Of a DNA stretch of 64,000 bases, positions 50,684 through 58,829 are shown piece by piece. Source of the DNA: Halobellus ruber (GTDB lineage: Archaea > Halobacteriota > Halobacteria > Halobacteriales > Haloferacaceae); assembly GCF_014212355.1 (NCBI RefSeq), contig NZ_JACKXD010000002.1, forward strand, positions 1-64,000. The letters are read 5' to 3'. A program made the translations under genes and the position numbers. Below the pieces are notes generated by a model. That model did no database searches and was not told where the DNA came from. It was given only the letters and a program-made list of their open reading frames with translations. Position 1 is the first letter of the stretch, and each line of letters begins with the position of its first letter.

Positions 50684-51817
50684 ATGGCAGACGGAGAGCG
50701 CACGAAGGGCCACACGAAAAGCGGAATCCGCTCCTGTCGCGAGCAGTTATCGACGGGACCGCAGGAACACACGGTCCTCTTCGGGTTTGATGGCATCGTC
50801 GACACGGTCCGCGAGATGATCGCAGAACGCGAAAGCCGGGATTCGGTGTCACGCATCCGGGAACTGGATTCCCTCGGGACGAGAATCACCGACTCCGTGG
50901 CGTCGGAGACGTCGGTCGCGATCGAGTGGCTGGACTGTGGAACTCGAACCGGGGGGCACGTGTGTCATCTCTCACGCACGCTCGGTCGCTGGGGGCTCGC
51001 CCCGATTATGATCGGAACGTTTGGCACCCCGATGGAGTCGGAGTTCGAGTCGTCCTTCGCCGAGTACACCACGTACTCCATCGGAGAGCCAGGCACGACT
51101 GACGCAGTCGAGTTTGACGACGGGAAGCTCCTCCTGACCGAGGCCGGTGACTACCGGGACTTGGACTGGAAATCGCTCGACGAGCGGCTCGGTCACAACC
51201 AACTCGCCCGCCTCCTCGAACAGGCTGACCTCTTCGGGATGGGATACTGGTCGATGATCCCGGCTCTATCCGAGATCCTATACGGACTCGCCGAGGACGT
51301 CTGGCCCACCCTCTCGGACCCCCCGGCGCACGTTGTTTTCGACCCGGCGGACATCCGTCACCTCCCGGATTCACGGCTCGTAGACGGGTTTGATGCGTTG
51401 CAGACGTTGAATCGACAGGTTCCCGTGACTCTTAGTGCGAACCGCGGCGAAACGGAAGCACTCATCAGGAGTGGTGGTGGTTCAGTGACGGGCGACTCAA
51501 TGCTCGATCTTGCCACTGCTGCCCGCGACATCCTCGGCGTCGATAGAGTGGTGTCACACGGTGCGCGTGCGTCAGCGATGGCCGGTGAGGACGACCACGC
51601 GTTGGTTGAGACACTCCACATCGAAGAGCCGGAGATCGTGACCAGTTCGGGCGACCATTTCAACGCAGGCGTCTGTCTCGGGTTGCTGGAGGGATTCGAC
51701 GCCGGAGCGACGATAGCACTCGGAAACGCGGTGGCTGGGGCATTCATCAGGAGTGGGAGATCGCCTACGCTACCCGAGGTACAGACGTTTCTCGAAGAGT
51801 ACGGAGCGCAGGTCTAA
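50684..51817 (+). CDS. PfkB-like carbohydrate kinase, divergent
   Basis: A 377-aa ribokinase-fold protein. HTVLFGFDGIVDTV is the substrate-binding start of the fold, GGHVCHLSRTLGRWGLAPIMIGTFG is the G-rich lid region, and TSSGDHFNAGVCLGLLEGFDAGATI is the anion-hole and catalytic-Asp motif (TxxGDxFxAG). An N-terminal extension of ~28 residues and a long region around residues 100-190 differ from ordinary ribokinases. Position after the polyol dehydrogenase suggests it phosphorylates the resulting ketose. Substrate not assigned. Confidence 0.8.
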   Translation: MADGERTKGHTKSGIRSCREQLSTGPQEHTVLFGFDGIVDTVREMIAERESRDSVSRIRELDSLGTRITDSVASETSVAIEWLDCGTRTGGHVCHLSRTLGRWGLAPIMIGTFGTPMESEFESSFAEYTTYSIGEPGTTDAVEFDDGKLLLTEAGDYRDLDWKSLDERLGHNQLARLLEQADLFGMGYWSMIPALSEILYGLAEDVWPTLSDPPAHVVFDPADIRHLPDSRLVDGFDALQTLNRQVPVTLSANRGETEALIRSGGGSVTGDSMLDLATAARDILGVDRVVSHGARASAMAGEDDHALVETLHIEEPEIVTSSGDHFNAGVCLGLLEGFDAGATIALGNAVAGAFIRSGRSPTLPEVQTFLEEYGAQV

Positions 51818-51823
51818 CGAGCC

Positions 51824-51841
51824 CTTCAGACTGTTCTGAAG
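51824..51841 (+). terminator. Hairpin after the kinase gene
   Basis: CTTCAGA and TCTGAAG pair perfectly around CTGT, six bases after the stop, followed by ACTATTTACTC. A plausible transcript end. Confidence 0.5.
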
Positions 51842-52405
51842 ACTATTTACTCAGGACCGACCGTGAGGAGCGTTCGCGGACGCTGATTCTAACGAGATCG
51901 GACGATTTTAGCCGATCGTATCTGATTTCAATATTAATCGCATTTGTGTTATTAGCGTTGATACTCCGGCCGTCTTACGGCCTTTCGGGTCCTCTTTCGC
52001 CCGTGTACAAGCTATCAGCGAACCTGTTGAACTATAATATACGAGTACTATCCGAAACATATTGAAAATAAAGAACGTTCGAATCGGGCTTCAGTATCAG
52101 TATGATGGCGCTTCTCGTTCCCCAAAGCCTACACTGAGGTCGCCGACACAGCTGTCGGTGGGAGTGCACGACCCCGGAACCGCACCGCTTCCCGTTTCAG
52201 TCCTTATCTGCACATCGCCCCGTAGGACAGCGTGCGATCGGGGGTGTACTCAGTTGCATACGCGACGATGGTACCTGATCAGCAGACCTCTCCTTCGGAC
52301 GGCTACTCTGCGAGGAGGCTGAGGGATTTCAGACGGATCCGTGGAGACGAGTTCCGGTCAGCGCCGGATCCCATGGGTGAGGACCGGGAGTTACGACGAC
52401 CCGTA
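51842..52405. other. AT-rich right edge of the carbohydrate island
   Basis: 564 bp without a supported gene. AT-rich until ~52080 (for example GAACTATAATATACGAGTACTA), then GC returns. Hairpins: GGCCGT-CTT-ACGGCC (51968-51982, followed by TTT) and CCGACA-CAGC-TGTCGG (52143-52158). The second copy of the island repeat lies at 52230-52270. Confidence 0.5.
52230..52270. repeat. MITE-like repeat, copy B (diverged)
   Basis: Matches 42372-42412 at 32 of 41 positions, beginning GCGTGCGATCGG in both and sharing CAGTTGCA. Upstream, 52190-52229 still resembles the left part of copy A (CGTTT, AGTC, TCGC) but with gaps, so the inner hairpin is broken. Same orientation as copy A. Confidence 0.6.
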
Positions 52406-53452
52406 TCAGGCGATGCCGATGCTCTCTTCGGCTTCCAACAGCTCGTGGTACCGGTTTCGGATCGTGACCTCGGAGATGTCGGCGACCTCGCTGACCGCGG
52501 CCTGGGTCGTCTTCTCGTTGGTTAAAAGCGCGGCGGCGTAGACCGCGGCCGCGGCGAGGCCGACCGGCGACTTCCCGGAGTGGACGCCCTTTTCTTTGGC
52601 GTTCTTCAGCAGCTGTCGCGCCCGGAGCTTCGCCTCGTCGGAGAGCCCCAGTTCCGAGGCGAACCGGGGAACGTACTGCTCGGGGTCGGCGGGCTTGACC
52701 TCGAGGGACAGCTCCCGTGCGATGTACCGGTAGGTGCGCGCGATCTCGCTTTTCGGGACGCGGGACACCTCCGCGATCTCGTCGAGCGACCGCGGGACGC
52801 CCGCCATCCGGGCGGCGGCGTAGACACACGATGTGGCGACGCCCTCGATGGAGCGGCCGGGGAGCAGATCCTCGTCGAGGGCGCGGCGGTAGATGACCGA
52901 GGCGGTCTCCCGGACGTTCTCCGGCAGTCCGAGCGCCGACGCCATCCGGTCGATCTCGCCGAGCGCCTGCTTGAGGTTCCGCTCCTTCGAGTCTCTCGTC
53001 CGGAACCGCTCGTTCCACTTCCGGAGCCGCTGCATCTTCTGCCGTTGGTTCGACGACAGGGAGTTGCCGTAGGCGTCGCGGTCGCGCCAGTCGATGTTGG
53101 TGGACAGCCCCTTGTCGTGCATCGTGTTCGTCGTCGGCGCGCCCACACGGGACTTCTGATCCTTCTCCTTGGCGTCGAAGGCGCGCCACTCCGGCCCGCG
53201 GTCGACGGAGTCCTCGGTGATGACCAACCCGCAGTCCGCACAGATGGTCTCGCCGTGCTCGTCGTCGGTGACGACGTTGCCGCTGCACTCCGGACAGACG
53301 AGTTCCTCGTCTGCGGTCTCCTCGGTCTCCTCGGTCTCCTCGCCGGGGCGAACCCACCGCTGGCCGGCCGAATCGCCGCTTCGGCCGTCGTCTCTCTGCG
53401 ATTCGTCTCCCGTTCTCGCGTTCACGCGAGTGTACGTGCTCTTCTCGCTCAT
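52406..53452 (-). CDS. tfb: Transcription initiation factor TFB
   Basis: A 348-aa TFB. The N-terminus has an acidic, Thr/Glu-rich extension (~1-48), then the zinc ribbon ELVCPECSGNVVTDDEHGETICADCGLV, the B-finger region (WRAFDAKEKDQKSRVGAPTTNTMHDKGLSTNIDWRDRDAYG) and two cyclin repeats (RETASVIYRRALDEDLLPGRSIEGVATSCVYAAAR; LRARQLLKNAKEKGVHSGKSPVGLAAAAVYAAA). Start ATG 53452. It recruits RNA polymerase to promoters; haloarchaea carry several paralogues, and which one this is cannot be said. Confidence 0.93.
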   Translation of the reverse strand: MSEKSTYTRVNARTGDESQRDDGRSGDSAGQRWVRPGEETEETEETADEELVCPECSGNVVTDDEHGETICADCGLVITEDSVDRGPEWRAFDAKEKDQKSRVGAPTTNTMHDKGLSTNIDWRDRDAYGNSLSSNQRQKMQRLRKWNERFRTRDSKERNLKQALGEIDRMASALGLPENVRETASVIYRRALDEDLLPGRSIEGVATSCVYAAARMAGVPRSLDEIAEVSRVPKSEIARTYRYIARELSLEVKPADPEQYVPRFASELGLSDEAKLRARQLLKNAKEKGVHSGKSPVGLAAAAVYAAALLTNEKTTQAAVSEVADISEVTIRNRYHELLEAEESIGIA

Positions 53453-53611
53453 CAGTATACGACGAATGCGTCGGCCCGGGGACGCAAGTACGGGGCCGGC
53501 GCGGTCCGTACCACGTTCACCGAGGGAGCACATAAAAAGAGTTCGGAATCGCTTTCCCGAACCCAGCACACAGCCCGTATTCTTGGCGTCCGTCCGGAAC
53601 GACTGTGATAG

Positions 53612-53619
53612 TTTATATA
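53612..53619 (+). promoter_or_regulatory. TATA box between tfb and the metal-receptor gene
   Basis: TTTATATA is the strongest TATA sequence in this intergenic region. It is 27 nt before an ATG at 53639 that is out of frame with the downstream gene, and 78 nt before the gene ATG at 53697. It therefore implies either a leader of about 55 nt or an N-terminal change in that gene. Confidence 0.5.
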
Positions 53620-53696
53620 CTCAGTCGGAACACCTACGATGACACGCACCGCTTCCGTCCGCAACGCACTTATCGACGCCAGCGGTGGATGGGGGT

Positions 53697-54533
53697 ATGG
53701 ACTCCGCCGACGGCACAGAAACTCCGGTCCGTGGCCGCGGGTCCGCCAGCGGGGAACGATCCGGGGGGCCGACGCCCGACGGCGACGCTCCCGCCCGGGT
53801 CGTCTCGCTTGCGCCGAGCGCCACGGCGACGCTCTCGGCGATGGACGCCGGTGACGCGGTCGTCGGCGTCACGGCCCACTGCAACCTGGACCGCCCGCGG
53901 GTCGGGGGGTGGTTAAACCCCGACTACGACCGACTGGCCGACCTCAACCCGGACCTCGTCTGTACCGCCGACCCCCTCCAGGCCGACGTACGCGACGAAC
54001 TCCGCGACCGCGGCTACGAGGTCTGTCACGTCGAACCCGCCACGCTCGACGCCGTCGTCGACTCCTTCGAGACGCTGGGGCGTGCGGCGGGTCGGCCGGA
54101 CGCGGGGGCACGGCTCGCTGCCGACGCGCGCGACCGGCTTGCCGCGGTCCGGGAGCGGGTGCCGGACGCGGGATCGGACGGCGGCGACGCCCGGCCGGTC
54201 GTCTACTGCGAGGAGTGGGGCGACCCGCCGATGGCGGCGGGCAACTGGGTTCCGGAGGCGGTCGAGGTGGCCGGCGGGCGGTACCCGTTCTGTGACCCCG
54301 GCGACCGCTCTCGGGAGGTCTCGGCCGAGCGCGTCGGGGCCGTAGAACCCGACCACGTCGTGATCCACCACTGTGGCCACGGCGACCGCGCGGATCCGGG
54401 GCTCCTCGAAGAGCGCGGCTGGACCGTCGACGCGACGGCCCACGTCCTCGACGACGACCTCCTGAACCAGCCGAGCCCCGCGCTCCTCGACGGGATCGAG
54501 AGACTCGCGGGCCTGTTCCACGGCGAGGGGTAA
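53697..54533 (+). CDS. Cobalamin-type helical-backbone metal receptor (BtuF-like) protein
   Basis: A 278-aa protein: ARVVSLAPSATATLSAMDAGDAVVGVTAHCN, WLNPDYDRLADLNPDLVCTADPLQADVRDELRDRGY and VYCEEWGDPPMAAGNWVPEAVEVAGGRYPF match cobalamin-binding proteins of the BtuF/FepB-like class. There is no signal peptide or lipobox, and a ~35-residue polar N-terminus precedes the fold. So it may act in the cytoplasm or be a non-transport binder, a pattern seen in haloarchaea. No ABC permease adjoins it. GTG 53685 is an alternative start. Confidence 0.8.
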   Translation: MDSADGTETPVRGRGSASGERSGGPTPDGDAPARVVSLAPSATATLSAMDAGDAVVGVTAHCNLDRPRVGGWLNPDYDRLADLNPDLVCTADPLQADVRDELRDRGYEVCHVEPATLDAVVDSFETLGRAAGRPDAGARLAADARDRLAAVRERVPDAGSDGGDARPVVYCEEWGDPPMAAGNWVPEAVEVAGGRYPFCDPGDRSREVSAERVGAVEPDHVVIHHCGHGDRADPGLLEERGWTVDATAHVLDDDLLNQPSPALLDGIERLAGLFHGEG

Positions 54534-54602
54534 CCGTACCGTCGCCGGTCTGCTCCGTCCGACATCGAAACCGGTAGATCATCGGAGTCCCCGACTCGGG
54601 GT

Positions 54603-55130
54603 ATGCGAGTCGCAGTCGGCAGCGGCAACCCCGTGAAACGCGACGCGACCACTCGGATCTTCACCGAGGCCGAGGTTTTCGCCGAGTCGGTCCCCTCGGG
54701 CGTCTCCGAACAGCCGATCGGCCGCGAGGAGACGAGACGCGGCGCCCGGAACCGGGCCGAGCGGGCGCGCGAGGCGGGCGCATACGACCTCGGCGTCGGC
54801 CTGGAAGGCGGCGTCGCGACGGTGGACCGCAACGACGGGAGCGACGACGCGGCCGCCGACCGGTACCTGATAATGTGGGCGGCGGTCACCGACGGCGAGC
54901 GGTGGGGCGTCGGCGGCGGCCCGAGCTACCCGCTGCCGGAACCGATCGCGGCCCGGATCCGGGACGGCGAGGAGCTGGGACCGGTGATGGACGACGTGCT
55001 CGGGACCTCGAACGTCGCCGAGAATCAGGGTGCGGCGGGCGCGCTCACCGCCGGGCGGACCACCCGAACCGACGCGTTAGCCACTGCGGTGGCTGCGGCC
55101 GCGGGGCCGTTTCTGACAGACCTGTACTGA
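54603..55130 (+). CDS. Inosine/xanthosine triphosphatase (DUF84/YjjX-like)
   Basis: A 175-aa protein: MRVAVGSGNPVKRDATTRIF, SGVSEQPIGREETRRGARNRAERAREAGAYDLGVGLEGGV, PSYPLPEPIAARIRDGEELGPVMDDVLGT and NQGAAGALTAGRTTRTDAL are the conserved segments. It hydrolyses non-canonical purine triphosphates, cleaning the nucleotide pool. Short gap after the preceding gene. Confidence 0.9.
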   Translation: MRVAVGSGNPVKRDATTRIFTEAEVFAESVPSGVSEQPIGREETRRGARNRAERAREAGAYDLGVGLEGGVATVDRNDGSDDAAADRYLIMWAAVTDGERWGVGGGPSYPLPEPIAARIRDGEELGPVMDDVLGTSNVAENQGAAGALTAGRTTRTDALATAVAAAAGPFLTDLY

Positions 55131-55155
55131 CAGCGTCCGCCCCAGCCGGTCCGAC

Positions 55156-57012
55156 TCAGTCGAGCTCCGGCGCTTCCTCGCCGTGCTCGCGGACCTCGCG
55201 GCCCTCCTCGACGGCGGTCGTCAGCGAGACGTTGAGCCCGACCATCGAGGCGTACCCGCCGACGACCGTCACGAGGTTCTTGACCGCGTGGTCCAGCACC
55301 GCCGCGCCGAGCGCGAGTTCCGGCCCGAGCGGCGTCAGCCCGACCACCAGAAGCGTGAACGCCCCCTCGTACAGCCCGACACCGCCGGGCGACAGCGGAA
55401 GCACCTTCGCGAGGTTGCCGACGCTGACGGCGAAGAAGCTCACCGCGACGAGTTCGACCGTCCCCAGCCCAGGGGAGAACGCCGCGAGCACGAGCAGCGC
55501 GGTCACCACGTCGAGGGTCCACACGACGACGCTCGTCGTCCCGACGCGGGCGAACCCGCGGCGGGTGCCCGCCACGGTCTGGAGGTCGTCGACGAACCGC
55601 TCGATCACGCCGACGACGAAGTCGGCGTAGGAGTCGGTGCTCACCCGGTAGACCGCGGCCGCAACGAAGTCGCGGTCGCTCCGCGCCGACAGCGCGATGG
55701 TGGCGACTGCGGCGACCGCGGCGAGGCCGACCGCCGTCGCAACGACGACCGCTACGCGGCCCGCGCCCTCGGCGCCGACGATCGCGCGGGCGAGTTCGGC
55801 GGTCCGTCCGGTCGCGGTGTAGCCCATCAGGACGATCCCGGCCATCGAGGCGATGGTGAGCAGGTCGAACACCCGCTCGGCCGCAAGCGACGCAAACCCC
55901 GTCGGATAGGGGATCCCGCGGCGAGCCTTCACCACGTACGCCCGGATGAGGTCGCCCGCCCGGGCCGGGAACACCAGGTTCCCCGTCTGGCTGATGAACA
56001 CCGCGCCCGTGAGGAACCCGACCCCGTCGCGGTAGCCGAGTTCCGCGAGGATGTCGCGGTACCGGAGCCCCCGCAGGGGCCACGACAGCAGATACACCAG
56101 GATCGCGGCCCCGATCAGCGCGGGGTCGGCCTCGCGCATCTCCGCGAGAACGGCCCCGAAGTCCAGATACTGCGTCATCAGGAACAGGGCAAGCACCGCA
56201 AGCACCGCGCCCGCACCGAGGCCCACCCGCCGGGAGAGTCGGGGTCGCACCGACAGCTGCCACCACGTCCGGATGATCTGGCTGCCCATCCCGAGGACGT
56301 CCCGGACGAGGTCGACCTTGGTGTCGCCCTTCGGGGTCCACTCGACGGGGAACTCCGCCACCTCGTAGCCGGCGCGTTGGGCGCGGACGAGGAGTTCGGT
56401 GTCCCAGAACCAGTGGCTGTCCTCCACCTCGTCTCCGAGCACTGAAAAGGCCTCGCGGCTGATCGCTTTGAACCCACACTGGTGATCCCGGAGGTCCGAC
56501 CGGAGAAAGGCGCGCACCAGACCGTTGTACACCCGGCTGGGGACGCCGCGTTTCGCCGGCCGGTCGGCGACGTTCCCCGGGAGCCACCGGGAGCCGGTCG
56601 CGACGTCGGCCTCGCCCGACCGGACCCGCCGTACCAGTTCCTCCAAATGCCGCAGATCCGTCGCGAGGTCGGTGTCGAAGTAGACCAGGGTGTCGCCCCG
56701 GGCGGAATCGAAAGCGGCCTCCAGGGCGCCGCCGCGGCCGAGCCGCTCGTCGCTGTGGAGATGTCGCACGCGGTCGTCGTCGGCCGCGAGCCGGTCGGCG
56801 ATCTCGGGCGTTCGGTCGTCACAGCCGTCCTCGGCGACGATAACCTCGAACTCGCCGGGGTCGAGGAACGATTCGAGGTGCCGGACCGTCGTCGCCACGG
56901 TCGACTCGATGGTGTCGGCCTCGTTGTACGACGGGAGGACGACGCTCACCGAGACGGTCGGCTCGGCGTCCGAGGCTGTGTCGGGGGCACTGTCCGTCCG
57001 GGGACCACCCAT
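55156..57012 (-). CDS. Fusion of GT2 glycosyltransferase and flippase-like membrane domain
   Basis: A 618-aa fusion. Residues ~18-240 are a dolichyl-phosphate-sugar synthase-type GT2: VSVVLPSYNEADTIESTV, VIVAEDGCDDRTPEIAD, LVYFDTDLATDLRHL (DxD) and HQCGFKAISREAF. Residues ~260-600 are a seven- to eight-helix UPF0104/flippase-like domain with GNLVFPARAGDLIRAYVV and LPLSPGGVGLYEGAFTLL. It could make and move a lipid-linked sugar. Start ATG 57012. Confidence 0.88.
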   Translation of the reverse strand: MGGPRTDSAPDTASDAEPTVSVSVVLPSYNEADTIESTVATTVRHLESFLDPGEFEVIVAEDGCDDRTPEIADRLAADDDRVRHLHSDERLGRGGALEAAFDSARGDTLVYFDTDLATDLRHLEELVRRVRSGEADVATGSRWLPGNVADRPAKRGVPSRVYNGLVRAFLRSDLRDHQCGFKAISREAFSVLGDEVEDSHWFWDTELLVRAQRAGYEVAEFPVEWTPKGDTKVDLVRDVLGMGSQIIRTWWQLSVRPRLSRRVGLGAGAVLAVLALFLMTQYLDFGAVLAEMREADPALIGAAILVYLLSWPLRGLRYRDILAELGYRDGVGFLTGAVFISQTGNLVFPARAGDLIRAYVVKARRGIPYPTGFASLAAERVFDLLTIASMAGIVLMGYTATGRTAELARAIVGAEGAGRVAVVVATAVGLAAVAAVATIALSARSDRDFVAAAVYRVSTDSYADFVVGVIERFVDDLQTVAGTRRGFARVGTTSVVVWTLDVVTALLVLAAFSPGLGTVELVAVSFFAVSVGNLAKVLPLSPGGVGLYEGAFTLLVVGLTPLGPELALGAAVLDHAVKNLVTVVGGYASMVGLNVSLTTAVEEGREVREHGEEAPELD

Positions 57013-57221
57013 CAGTGGCCTCTGGTACGCCGGCGAGTATGAACTTTCTGTCTCGCCGGAGCCGGCGCTCAACGGACGGGTGGAACCGATTCGGCGACCG
57101 TACCCCAGACGGGGTGATCGGCGGACCACGCGCCGGCGCGGATGGCGAAAAACCACACCACAGCGCGGTGTTAGCCGCCCGTACCAAACCCCTCATACCG
57201 TCCGGGTGTGTGTCCCTCAGT

Positions 57222-57467
57222 ATGAGCACGACACCCACCGCGGCGACCGCAACGGACCTCAACGAGAAACAGCGTCGGATCCTCCGGTACCTCCGGACGC
57301 ACGCCGGCGAGCGGACCTACTTCAAATCCAGGCTGATCGCCGAGGAGGTCGGGCTCTCCGCGAAGGAGGTCGGCGCGAACATGCGCGCTCTGCTCGACGG
57401 CGACGTGGGGATCACCGTCGAAAAGTGGGGCTACTCGTCGGGCACGACCTGGAAAGTGACGGCGTAG
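57222..57467 (+). CDS. Small winged-helix-like protein (DUF7123 type)
   Basis: An 81-aa protein: LNEKQRRILRYLRTHAGERTYFKSRLIAEEVGLSAKEVGANMRALLDGDVGITVEKWGYSSGTTWKVTA is a compact winged helix found across haloarchaea. It should bind DNA, but the target is unknown. ATG 57222 gives the natural short N-terminus. Confidence 0.82.
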   Translation: MSTTPTAATATDLNEKQRRILRYLRTHAGERTYFKSRLIAEEVGLSAKEVGANMRALLDGDVGITVEKWGYSSGTTWKVTA

Positions 57468-57534
57468 CCGGCCGGAAGCGCCGAAACGACGGAAACACAG
57501 GCTTATGGGTGCGTGGTCACAAGCCGCGCCACGA

Positions 57535-58041
57535 ATGGACGACTCGACGACGACCCGCCGACGGCTGCTCGAAGGCGCGAGCGTGGGCGGCGGCGCCCTG
57601 CTTGCGGGGTGTACGGACCAACTCGACCTCGGCGGCGGCTCCGGAACCGGGACCGACGCGGCACGGACCGACGCCGGCGGCTCGACGGTCGACGGAGTCG
57701 GCGCTATCGCCACCGTCGACCGGGAGGCCCTCCAGCAGGATCGTATCGAGATCCGACAGGAGCTCCAGAACGGTAACATCACTCAGGAAGAGGCCCGAAC
57801 GCAGTTCGCGGAGCTTCAGGACGAGTACATCAGCGAGGCGGTCGCCGCGCTCGCCGAGACGGCGTCGGCAACCGACGGCGTCGACGTCGCCGCGGAGTAC
57901 CCGTCTCTCGGTGCGGTCGTCCTCTCCGGGGCGGCGGTGCCCATCATCGGCCTGCTCGACTCCGCGGACGTGAACGCGCTCGTGTCGCAGTCAGACGTCG
58001 AGGACCGGGCGGGAACAGCCACGGCGACCGAGTCGGCCTGA
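57535..58041 (+). CDS. Tat lipoprotein of unknown function
   Basis: A 168-aa protein. TTRRRLLEGASVGGGALLAGC is a Tat signal ending in a lipobox. A Gly/Thr/Asp linker is followed by a helical segment (DREALQQDRIEIRQELQNGNITQEEARTQFAELQDEYISEAVAALAE) that looks like a coiled coil, then a hydrophobic stretch (AVVLSGAAVPIIGLLDSADV). No known domain. ATG 57535 is chosen because it places the twin Arg correctly; an earlier ATG at 57505 would add ten residues. Confidence 0.75.
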   Translation: MDDSTTTRRRLLEGASVGGGALLAGCTDQLDLGGGSGTGTDAARTDAGGSTVDGVGAIATVDREALQQDRIEIRQELQNGNITQEEARTQFAELQDEYISEAVAALAETASATDGVDVAAEYPSLGAVVLSGAAVPIIGLLDSADVNALVSQSDVEDRAGTATATESA

Positions 58042-58079
58042 GCGGCTGCGGGAACGCGTTCGGCCGGGGGCACGGCTTC

Positions 58080-58703
58080 TTACGGATCGTACCGCAGCAA
58101 CTCGTCGGCGTCGTCGGCGACGGCGACCGCTTCGGGGCCGAGGGAGTCGGCGTACCGCACCACGAGCGTCAGCACGGTCGCCGGGCGTTCGACGGCGTAG
58201 CCGCCCTCCCGCGAGAGCAACCCGGCGTCGTCGAGGTCGACCGCGTACCCGCTCACGGTCGGCCGGGACACGTCCAGCCGCGCGGCGAGTTCCGAGGCCG
58301 TCGCCTCCGGGGTTTCGAGGAGCGCCAGCAGCATCCCCCGGGGGGTCGCTCGCCGGAGGTAGCCCAGCGCGACCTGCTCGAACTCCGAGAACTGGTCGGC
58401 CGCGAAGAAGCGCTTGTAGTCGCCGTCGCGGCGGAACACGACGGCGTCGTCGTCGACCAGCCGGCGGAGGTGGTGTTGGGTCTCGCCGGTCCCGAGCCCG
58501 AGGTCGTCGCGGATCTTCGAGAAGTGCGCACCCGGCGTCGACGCGACGTAGCCCCGGATCGCGTCGCGGGCGTCCGAGGTCCCGCCGTCGTCGGCGGCCG
58601 CGGTTCCGGCACTGCCGAGCCCCGCGAGCGGCGACGCCGCTCCCAGCGCGGCGAAGCGCCGGAGGGTCGACCGCTTCTCCTCGTCGATGTCGCGCTCCGA
58701 CAT
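58080..58703 (-). CDS. Tandem winged-helix regulator with Tat-like N-terminus
   Basis: A 207-aa protein. Residues ~45-100 form one winged helix (IRGYVASTPGAHFSKIRDDLGLGTGETQHHLRRLVDDDAVVFRRDGDYKRFF) and ~120-170 a second (RGMLLALLETPEATASELAARLDVSRPTVSGYAVDLDDAGLLSREGG). The first 40 residues (STLRRFAALGAASPLAGLGSAGTAAADD) look like a Tat signal or a membrane segment, odd for a DNA-binding protein. Start ATG 58703. Target unknown. Confidence 0.82.
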   Translation of the reverse strand: MSERDIDEEKRSTLRRFAALGAASPLAGLGSAGTAAADDGGTSDARDAIRGYVASTPGAHFSKIRDDLGLGTGETQHHLRRLVDDDAVVFRRDGDYKRFFAADQFSEFEQVALGYLRRATPRGMLLALLETPEATASELAARLDVSRPTVSGYAVDLDDAGLLSREGGYAVERPATVLTLVVRYADSLGPEAVAVADDADELLRYDP

Positions 58704-58829
58704 TCGGATACGTTGAGTTGATTCGAGTAGGACAAAAACGCTTCGTTCCCCCGGGTTTATGTTTTCGAGGCATCCGGCCACGGCCGCAAGCGACTCGAAC
58801 GCCCGCGGTCCCCGGCGACGGCGCCGCCG

